Below, piece by piece: positions 1 to 4,923 of a DNA stretch of 6,777 nt. Position 1 is the stretch's first letter, and the number at the start of each line of letters is the position of its first letter. Source of the stretch: Halieaceae bacterium UBA5085. GTDB taxonomy: Bacteria > Pseudomonadota > Gammaproteobacteria > Pseudomonadales > Halieaceae. The DNA is taken from positions 1 to 6,777 of the forward strand of contig DIAF01000021.1 in NCBI GenBank assembly GCA_002414665.1, given 5' to 3'. Below the pieces are notes generated by a model, which saw nothing but the letters and a program-made list of their open reading frames with translations, made no database searches and was not told where the DNA came from. The position numbers were made by a program, and so were the translations under genes.

Positions 1-290
1 GGCTTGCCGGTGGCGCCCTTGCGCAGCACGCCGTGGCAGCCCGCGCAGCGCTCAAAGTACAGTTTTGTGGCCAGGTCAAATTCGGCCTGAGTCATGTCCG
101 GGGCACCGGGCGAGATCACGCGCTTCATCTCGCCGGCGGGCACCGGGGCACCCTTGTAGGCCATTTCACCCGGCGTCACACCCGGGTGATCGGTCTTGTC
201 CTGGCCCAACGCCGCCGCGCTCAAGCCCAGTGTCACGGAGAACAGGCCTGCGCCTGCACGTTGCTTCCAGCTGCTTGCTTTGCTTTTCAT
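1..290 (-). CDS. nirS: Cytochrome cd1 nitrite reductase NirS, N-terminal part (runs off left edge)
   Basis: Respiratory nitrite reductase that reduces nitrite to nitric oxide in the periplasm, using haem c for electron entry and haem d1 at the active site. Only the first 96 codons are in the window. Residues 1-29 form a Sec-type signal peptide (basic start, then GAGLFSVTLGLSAAALG). The mature start contains HPGVTPGEMAYKGAPVPAGEM, followed by the haem c site CAGCH at residues 82-86 in the context YFERCAGCHGVLRKGATGK, a stretch typical of NirS. The d1 propeller domain lies outside the window. The ATG at 290 is chosen because AAGGGG (303-298) sits 7 bases upstream. An adjacent in-frame ATG at 293 would add one Met. 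It lies directly downstream of nirI on the same strand and has its own FNR-type promoter. The family call is very secure from these residues. Whether the full gene is intact cannot be seen. Confidence 0.95.
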   Translation of the reverse strand, partial: MKSKASSWKQRAGAGLFSVTLGLSAAALGQDKTDHPGVTPGEMAYKGAPVPAGEMKRVISPGAPDMTQAEFDLATKLYFERCAGCHGVLRKGATGK

Positions 291-294
291 CATC

Positions 295-303
295 CTTCCC
301 CTT
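295..303 (-). promoter_or_regulatory. Ribosome binding site of nirS
   Basis: On the minus strand the sequence reads AAGGGGAAGG just before a double ATG (293 and 290). The AAGGGG core ends 7 bases before the ATG at 290 and 4 bases before the ATG at 293, which favours 290 as the start. The purine-rich run makes it a strong site. Confidence 0.7.
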
Positions 304-306
304 AAT

Positions 307-327
307 GGCGCTCAGGTTCAATGCGCC
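307..327 (-). other. Possible 5'-UTR stem-loop ahead of nirS
   Basis: GGCGC at 307-311 and GCGCC at 323-327 can pair as a five-base, all-GC stem around an 11-base loop. It lies between the predicted transcription start (about 332) and the ribosome binding site (303-295). It could stabilise the 5' end of the nirS mRNA or be chance in GC-rich DNA. No T-run follows in either direction, so it is not an intrinsic terminator. Confidence 0.3.
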
Positions 328-331
328 TCTT

Positions 332-380
332 AATATGCATTTTATCTGCATGTTCTAGTCGACAATATGACACAGGTCAA
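332..380 (-). promoter_or_regulatory. FNR/DNR-dependent promoter of nirS
   Basis: On the minus strand, 380-367 reads TTGACCTGTGTCAT, which is TTGAC-N4-GTCAT. It differs by one base from the TTGAC-N4-GTCAA form common for the CRP/FNR-family regulators of denitrification (DNR, NNR, FNR). The site centre is 373.5. At the class II distance of 41.5 bp the transcription start is about 332. The -10 hexamer then falls at 344-339 and reads TAAAAT, five of six matches to TATAAT. The agreement of box, spacing and -10 makes this a good promoter call. The TTGAC half-site (380-376) contains the TGA stop of nirI (379-377). Which regulator acts (O2-sensing FNR or NO-sensing DNR/NNR) cannot be told from the site. 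Confidence 0.8.
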
Positions 381-1906
381 CTTTCCCTCCGACTGCCGGC
401 CGCATCGGTCGCAATCACCGCGTGCTCCGGCAACTGGCCCTGAAAGCGCTTCTTGCGCTTGCGCACCAGTGGCGGGCAGCGATGCTCATCCCAGTAGGTC
501 ACCTGACAGTCCAGGCAGTAGTGGCACTCGTTGTCGATAATCTCCCCGGTGGGGCGTATGGCGCCGATCTGGCATTCCCGGGCGCAGGTCTGGCAGGGAT
601 GGCCGCACTCCACACGCCGACGCAGCCAGTCAAACACCTTGAAGCGGGTGACAAAGCTCAGGGCCGCACCCAGCGGGCACAAATACTTGCAGTAGAACTT
701 GCTGTTGAACACCGTGATCACCAGTAACAGCACCGCGTAGAGCACGTAAGCGGGTGGGCGGTCGAACTGCATCACGAACACTGTCTTGAAGGGCTCAACC
801 TCCGCCAGACGCGCGGCATTGGCCATGGAGTCCAGTGCCAGCCCGAGAATCGCCAGCAGGATCAGATATTTGATGGCCCACAGGCGCTCATGGACCGCAT
901 GCGGGAACTGCCAACCGGCAAACCCCAGCGCACGCGACGCCTTCGATAAGAGCTCCTGCGCCGCACCAAAGGGGCAGAGCCAGCCACAGTACACGCCGCG
1001 CCCCCAGAGCAGGATACTCAAGGCGACAAACGCCCAGAGCAGGAACACTACCGGGTCCAGCAGCAGGCTTTCCCAGGAAAAGCCGCCCGCCAGGTTGCGG
1101 GCAAAACCCAGCAGGTTGACGACCGACAGCTGGGCGTGACACACCCAGCCGATAAAAACCACCGTGAACACCAGCCAGGCGAGGCGAAAACGCTGGAACA
1201 ACCGCTTGTGCTGCACCAGCCAGTCCTGCAGAAAGAGCACCAGCAACAGGACAAAAAGGGCAACCACCAGTACCGACACCTGCACACGGTGCTGCTGCCA
1301 GCTCCAGTGCCACTCCGGCTCAGTCGGCACAGCCACGGTGGACACCTCTGCGCCCACCACCGGCGCGGCCGTCGCGGCCGCAGCTGCGTAGACCGCCAGC
1401 ACCTGCTCCGCGGCGCGCGTAATGGTGCGGGTAATCACCATGGCTGTGATAGTCGCGCCACTCAGCCCGTCAATACCGACATAGCCCTCGCGGCCCTGGG
1501 CACCCACGCGGATGGCATCAGACGCGCGCTTGCCGACAAACTGGTTCACAAAGGCCTGCAGGTCACTATCGGTGATACCCACGACCAGTATCGGCTCCGC
1601 ATGCGCCTGCACGCTGGCCGCCAGAAACTCGCCCGTTGCGGTCAGGCCCACCAGCAGGTTGACCGGTGATCCCGAATACGCGGGGATATGCACGAAATCA
1701 CTGGTTTCAAAGAACAGCACCCGGCCCACTCCCGGGGCGTCCGCGCTGAACAGGCCCGGAACTGAAGGCACGGGCGCTGCGGCACTGACCCCCGGCAACA
1801 GCTGCTGTACGGCAGTTTCATCGACAGCCCGGGCGCTGACGGGGGCCAGCGCAAGGCCAACGGCCAGCCAGAGCATGGCAGGCAGCACTAACCGGTAGCT
1901 CAACAC
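377..1906 (-). CDS. nirI: NirI/NosR-family membrane flavo-iron-sulfur protein, short form
   Basis: Polytopic inner-membrane protein of the NosR/NirI family. NirI is needed for nirS expression or activity in Paracoccus, and NosR does the same for N2O reductase; both are thought to pass electrons from the quinol side to the periplasm. Seen in order: signal peptide or first helix (about residues 5-27); periplasmic FMN-binding domain (about 60-170) with the flavinylation motif DGLSGAT, predicted acceptor Thr152; helices near 207-228, 241-260, 284-301, 345-358 and 386-402; CGWLCP (Cys307, Cys311) and CKYLCP (Cys406, Cys410); and two C-terminal [4Fe-4S] sets, Cys434/438/441/445 and Cys461/464/467/477. 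The start is GTG at 1906 with GAGGT (1919-1915) 8 bases upstream. At 509 aa it is about 200 residues shorter than typical NosR/NirI. The missing part is periplasmic, between the FMN domain and the next helix, replaced by an Ala-rich linker. Position next to nirS favours nirI over nosR. FMN attachment would need an ApbE/NirX enzyme, not seen here. Confidence 0.85.
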   Translation of the reverse strand: MLSYRLVLPAMLWLAVGLALAPVSARAVDETAVQQLLPGVSAAAPVPSVPGLFSADAPGVGRVLFFETSDFVHIPAYSGSPVNLLVGLTATGEFLAASVQAHAEPILVVGITDSDLQAFVNQFVGKRASDAIRVGAQGREGYVGIDGLSGATITAMVITRTITRAAEQVLAVYAAAAATAAPVVGAEVSTVAVPTEPEWHWSWQQHRVQVSVLVVALFVLLLVLFLQDWLVQHKRLFQRFRLAWLVFTVVFIGWVCHAQLSVVNLLGFARNLAGGFSWESLLLDPVVFLLWAFVALSILLWGRGVYCGWLCPFGAAQELLSKASRALGFAGWQFPHAVHERLWAIKYLILLAILGLALDSMANAARLAEVEPFKTVFVMQFDRPPAYVLYAVLLLVITVFNSKFYCKYLCPLGAALSFVTRFKVFDWLRRRVECGHPCQTCARECQIGAIRPTGEIIDNECHYCLDCQVTYWDEHRCPPLVRKRKKRFQGQLPEHAVIATDAAGSRRES

Positions 1907-1929
1907 AGCACTCGACCTCGCAACATGAT

Positions 1930-1978
1930 GGCAACCAGCATAGACTGCTGATTATAAGACGCAAATGATCTGCATCAT
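1930..1978 (-). promoter_or_regulatory. Predicted FNR/DNR-dependent promoter of nirI
   Basis: The box at 1965-1978 is centred at 1971.5. At 41.5 bp the nirI transcription start would be about 1930, leaving a 24-base leader before the GTG start. The hexamer at -12 to -7 (1942-1937, minus strand) reads TATGCT, four of six matches to TATAAT. A GAGGT ribosome binding site follows at 1919-1915. Confidence 0.6.
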
Positions 1979-1980
1979 TT
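1963..1980. promoter_or_regulatory. Shared FNR/DNR-like operator between divergent operons
   Basis: The sequence AAATGAT-CTGC-ATCATTT is a perfect 7-base inverted repeat around a 4-base spacer. Its TGAT-N4-ATCA core is that of FNR-family sites; the outermost position of each core half-site is A/T-swapped compared with TTGAT-N4-ATCAA. It lies between nirI (minus strand) and the plus-strand receptor operon and is the only such box seen in the gap. Symmetry and reasonable -10 hexamers at matching distances on both sides suggest that it activates both directions. Confidence 0.7.
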
Positions 1981-2013
1981 TATTCCCGTGCAGAATGCGG
2001 TTTACTGTGTGCA
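1965..2013 (+). promoter_or_regulatory. Predicted FNR/DNR-dependent promoter of the receptor operon
   Basis: Counting 41.5 bp rightward from the box centre at 1971.5 puts the transcription start at about 2013. The hexamer at 2001-2006 reads TTTACT, four of six matches to TATAAT, in the correct -12 to -7 place. The predicted start coincides with the first base of the ATG at 2013. It is weaker than the nirS promoter, and the exact start could differ by a base or two. Confidence 0.5.
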
Positions 2014-2381
2014 TGAAACGCTGGATGAGCTGCTTGATGTTCTTCGCGGGCGTCGTCAACGGCGCGAGCAGCGTCGACACTGACCTCGTGAACGAGCGCT
2101 TTACAACCAGGGGCCACGACATGGAAACGCATTGGCGTGTCGACTGCATTGCCACGCTGGGAGCGCTGCGCACAACGAATAGGCCGCTATCAGCGCAGCA
2201 ACGCTCAGCACTGGCTTCCGACCTGCGCAAATGCAGTTTCATATATCAGCCCCCCGGCACCGGCAGGGATGCACACTGCCCCGATTACGCAAAACTGTGG
2301 CGGGCCCTCGAGGCCGAAGAGGATCCGGCGCTGGACCATTCGCTCAAGAAGGCGGCAGCCTGCCCGGGCCCACAGCAATAA
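2013..2381 (+). CDS. Small predicted secreted four-cysteine protein, function unknown
   Basis: A 122-residue protein I do not recognise. Residues 1-18 (MKRWMSCLMFFAGVVNGA) look like a Sec signal peptide with cleavage near NGA-SS, so the mature protein of about 100 residues should be periplasmic. It has four cysteines (45, 74, 89, 117), enough for two disulfides, a basic-polar middle and a short acidic patch (ALEAEEDPALD, 98-108). There is no CxxC or CxxCH motif, so it is not a c-type cytochrome or thioredoxin. The start is uncertain: the frame is open from ATG 1965, but that codon lies in the operator, ATG 1995 lies upstream of the predicted -10, and ATG 2025 is also possible. None has a clear Shine-Dalgarno sequence; 2013 gives the best signal peptide. 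It ends 15 bases before the receptor gene, so it probably leads that operon. Some codons (AGG, ATA) are less GC-biased than its neighbours. Spurious coding cannot be fully excluded. Confidence 0.6.
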   Translation: MKRWMSCLMFFAGVVNGASSVDTDLVNERFTTRGHDMETHWRVDCIATLGALRTTNRPLSAQQRSALASDLRKCSFIYQPPGTGRDAHCPDYAKLWRALEAEEDPALDHSLKKAAACPGPQQ

Positions 2382-2396
2382 CCCAGTGGATATCTC

Positions 2397-4484
2397 ATGA
2401 TCTATCGCAGACCGACATTCCGCCCACGGCCCAACCCCGCAGCGCGCGCAATGGCCCGCAGCCTGCTGTTTTGCGCGATGCCGGGGCTTGCCGCCACCAG
2501 TGCCGACATGCCCCTGGAAGAAGTGGTGGTGACAGCCAGCCGCGTCGAGGAGCGCCTTCTCGACAGCAGCGCCAGTCTCAGCGTGATGACGCGCGAAGAT
2601 CTGGCACGCATGACCGCCAGCGGTGTGGCCGACTTCCTGCGCGACGTACCCGGGCTCCAGGTGTCCGATTCAGGCCAAGCCGGGCTGAAACGCATCCGTA
2701 TCCGCGGTGAAGATTCCCGGCGCAGCGCCATTCTGGTGGATAGCCACGAACTGGCGGACCACAGCGAAGTGGGTACGCCACTGACCATACACCCCGATAT
2801 GCTCGGCCGGATTGAAGTGCTGCGCGGCTCCGGGTCGGTACTCTATGGCTCCAAGGCCCTGAGTGGCGTCACCAACCTGATGACACTGAAGGGCGGCTCG
2901 GCGCCGCTGCAAGCCACCGTGAAAGGCAGCTATGACGGCACCACCGACGGCGACACACTGTTCGCCAGCGTGCACGGCTTACAGGACGGCTGGAGCTATC
3001 GACTGGCGGCCGCCGACAGTGACCACGGCCTGCGCCGCACACCCGAGGGCCGCGCCGAGAACACCGCATTCGAGAATCAGGGCTACTACGGTTTCCTGGA
3101 AAAAGTGGCCGGCAATCATGCCCTGGGACTGACCTGGGATCGCTACGAATCGCGATCAGACATCTTTGTGGAAGAGACCGCACGCAGCACCTTTCCGCTG
3201 GTCGATCTGGCACTCAGCACACCGCAGCGCGACCGGGAGCGCTTCGCGCTGGATTACAGCTGGGAACCGGCCTCCGCCGCGCTGGACCGACTGGTGATCT
3301 CCGGTTTCACCCAGGACAGCCTGCGCCACTTCGTCAGCAACACGGAAACCGTATGGTATCACCGCGATATCGACACCCGTAGCACATTGCGCAGCGATGG
3401 CCTGCTTCTGCAGGCGGACTGGCTGCCCTGGGGCGAGCATCGCGTGATCAGCGGCCTGCAATACAGCAATGACGAAGTGGATCAAGGCCGCGAGGTGGAT
3501 ACGCGCGCTTGGACTCCGGTCGCTACCACCGGTATTGAGCGGATCGATGACCAAGCCAGCATTCGCACCCTGGCTGCCTTTGTGCAGGACCACTGGGCAT
3601 TGGGCGACACCCTCACCGCCATGGTGGGCGCCCGCTTCTACCAGGTCGATGGCGAACTGGATCGCAGCAACCGGCCCGGGTTACGCGCCGCGTCGCTGGA
3701 TTCTGACAGCCACCTGATCGCTTCAGCGGGGCTCAACTGGTCCACTGGGCTCGGCAGTGCCCTGCGTGCCAACGTGTCTGAGGGCTATCTTTATCCCTCG
3801 CTGATGCAGCTGGCCACGGGCGCCTACGCCGGCTCCAGCTTTGTCAATCCGAACAGCGAGCTCACTCCCGAGACCAGTATCAACTACGAGCTGGGCTGGC
3901 GTTTGATGCAGGGGCCGTGGACGGTTGATGCCGCTCTATTCTTTGCCGATTCCAGCGACTACATCGACCACATCTTCTGCACCGCTACCGACCGCTGCCT
4001 GAGTCCGACGGATAAACTGTACCGCAACATCGGGTCCTCCAATGCACACGGTCTGGAGCTGTACCTGGCCTGGGCGACAGCCGATAAGGCACTGCAGCCC
4101 TACTTGAATGTGACCTGGATGCAGCGCAACAACGATTTCGGCAGCTTCGACACCTGGGACACGGGCATCCCGGCCCTGGCGGGACGCGCGGGGATCATGC
4201 TGGAACCCCGGTTCGCGGGGCTCTGGAACTCACTGTGGGCAGATGTGTACCTGCGTGGTGAAAGCGGGTCCCTGCTGGTGGAGCCCGGTGCCAGGGGCCT
4301 GATTGAAACCCGGCGCAGCGGCTGGGCGACAGTGAATGCGGCGTTGGGTGTCAGCCTGGGCGAGAGCCTGCGGCTTGCTGTGGAACTGCAGAACCTGTTC
4401 GACCGCGACTATCGGGAAGCCACCGAGAACCTGCTCGCGCCCGGACGCAGTGCGTCCATGAAGCTCACCTGGAACATCAACTGA
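2397..4484 (+). CDS. TonB-dependent outer-membrane receptor, haem-receptor-like
   Basis: Outer-membrane active-transport barrel of 695 residues, powered by TonB-ExbB-ExbD. Residues 1-36 form the signal peptide (basic start, hydrophobic SLLFCAMPGLAA, cleavage near TSA-DMP). The TonB box LEEVVVTASR is at 40-49, and the plug is at about 52-165 with RIRGED at 100-105 and the conserved IEVLRGSGSVLYGSKALSGV at 139-158. The barrel runs from about 170 to the end. Residues 461-499 (SEGYLYPSL, then NPN and LTPETSINYELG) match the position of the FRAP-NPNL region of haem/haemoglobin receptors, though FRAP itself is degenerate. Cys528 and Cys533 may form a loop disulfide. The plug has no cysteine, so the CxxxM copper site of OprC/NosA is absent. 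The start at 2397 has a weak GGA 6 bases upstream; ATG 2451 is an alternative that still leaves a signal peptide. It lies in an operon with its two plus-strand neighbours. Haem as substrate is inference; a siderophore or another metal complex remains possible. Confidence 0.9.
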   Translation: MIYRRPTFRPRPNPAARAMARSLLFCAMPGLAATSADMPLEEVVVTASRVEERLLDSSASLSVMTREDLARMTASGVADFLRDVPGLQVSDSGQAGLKRIRIRGEDSRRSAILVDSHELADHSEVGTPLTIHPDMLGRIEVLRGSGSVLYGSKALSGVTNLMTLKGGSAPLQATVKGSYDGTTDGDTLFASVHGLQDGWSYRLAAADSDHGLRRTPEGRAENTAFENQGYYGFLEKVAGNHALGLTWDRYESRSDIFVEETARSTFPLVDLALSTPQRDRERFALDYSWEPASAALDRLVISGFTQDSLRHFVSNTETVWYHRDIDTRSTLRSDGLLLQADWLPWGEHRVISGLQYSNDEVDQGREVDTRAWTPVATTGIERIDDQASIRTLAAFVQDHWALGDTLTAMVGARFYQVDGELDRSNRPGLRAASLDSDSHLIASAGLNWSTGLGSALRANVSEGYLYPSLMQLATGAYAGSSFVNPNSELTPETSINYELGWRLMQGPWTVDAALFFADSSDYIDHIFCTATDRCLSPTDKLYRNIGSSNAHGLELYLAWATADKALQPYLNVTWMQRNNDFGSFDTWDTGIPALAGRAGIMLEPRFAGLWNSLWADVYLRGESGSLLVEPGARGLIETRRSGWATVNAALGVSLGESLRLAVELQNLFDRDYREATENLLAPGRSASMKLTWNIN

Positions 4485-4485
4485 C

Positions 4486-4491
4486 GGGAGG
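4486..4491 (+). promoter_or_regulatory. Ribosome binding site fixing a GTG start
   Basis: GGGAGG lies 5 bases before the GTG at 4497 and just after the receptor stop codon (4482-4484). This near-consensus site decides for the GTG start and indicates translation from the receptor operon message. Confidence 0.75.
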
Positions 4492-4496
4492 TTGGA

Positions 4497-4919
4497 GTGT
4501 CGGGGACGGATACACAGGAGACGCGGGATGCGCCTGCACAGACCGGCAAGGATTCGCCGGGCCGGGGCACCGCCATTATCGTCTATGGCCTGTATCTCGG
4601 GGCCATCATGAGTCTGGTGACTTTGCCCCTGGGGGCGCTGCTTGCACACTACCGGCTGGGGCACAGCGCCCCCTGGGTACGCAGTCACCTGCGTTTCCAG
4701 GTGCGTACATTCTGGTGGATGGTGGCAGCGTCCGCTTCTGCCGTGGGGCTATGGCAACTGCTGGGCATACTCGACATGGCGCCGCTGGCAGCCTGGACCT
4801 TCGGCTACCTGTACATCACCGCCTTGCTGGTCTGGTTCGTGGCGCGCTGCGGCGTGGGCATTCATCGGCTCACATCCAATCTACCCATTGAGCGGCCGGG
4901 CAGCGCGTTGTTCGGTTAG
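4497..4919 (+). CDS. DUF4870-like small inner-membrane protein
   Basis: A 140-residue protein with a polar, Thr/Asp-rich N-terminus (1-24) and three predicted membrane helices (about 26-50, 71-93 and 97-116). Between helices 1 and 2 it carries HSAPWVRSHLRFQVRTFWW (residues 56-74), the typical pattern of DUF4870-type membrane proteins (APxWxxSHxxFQxRTFW). It ends with a polar tail, RLTSNLPIERPGSALFG. No enzymatic motif is visible and the biochemical role of the family is unknown. The start is GTG with a good Shine-Dalgarno sequence. It follows the receptor by 12 bases and is surely in the same operon. Its stop lies 4 bases from the stop of convergent norD. Family assignment is from recalled sequence pattern and fairly secure; function is not assigned. 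Confidence 0.8.
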   Translation: MSGTDTQETRDAPAQTGKDSPGRGTAIIVYGLYLGAIMSLVTLPLGALLAHYRLGHSAPWVRSHLRFQVRTFWWMVAASASAVGLWQLLGILDMAPLAAWTFGYLYITALLVWFVARCGVGIHRLTSNLPIERPGSALFG

Positions 4920-4923
4920 CGCT

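Noticed and set aside
1136..1669. Plus-strand 177-residue frame across nirI, and similar long antisense frames in the receptor and norD regions
   Set aside because: These are overlaps of clearly recognised genes in GC-rich DNA. Their translations show no family motifs and they have no upstream signals.
377..1906. Naming this gene nosR
   Set aside because: The domain set fits both NosR and NirI, but it directly precedes nirS and no nos genes are visible, so NirI is the better name. A phylogenetic tree would decide.
1965..2012. N-terminal extension of the small secreted protein from ATG 1965 or 1995
   Set aside because: ATG 1965 lies inside the operator and ATG 1995 is upstream of the predicted -10. 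Neither has a ribosome binding site, and the added residues weaken the signal peptide.
2397..4484. NosA/OprC copper receptor
   Set aside because: A copper receptor is expected near denitrification genes, but the plug contains no cysteine, so the CxxxM copper motif of OprC is missing, and the barrel region around 461-499 resembles haem receptors more.
4902..4923. Bidirectional terminator hairpin between the convergent stop codons
   Set aside because: AGCGC (4902-4906) and GCGCT (4919-4923) give only a five-base stem with a 12-base loop and no T-run on either strand.
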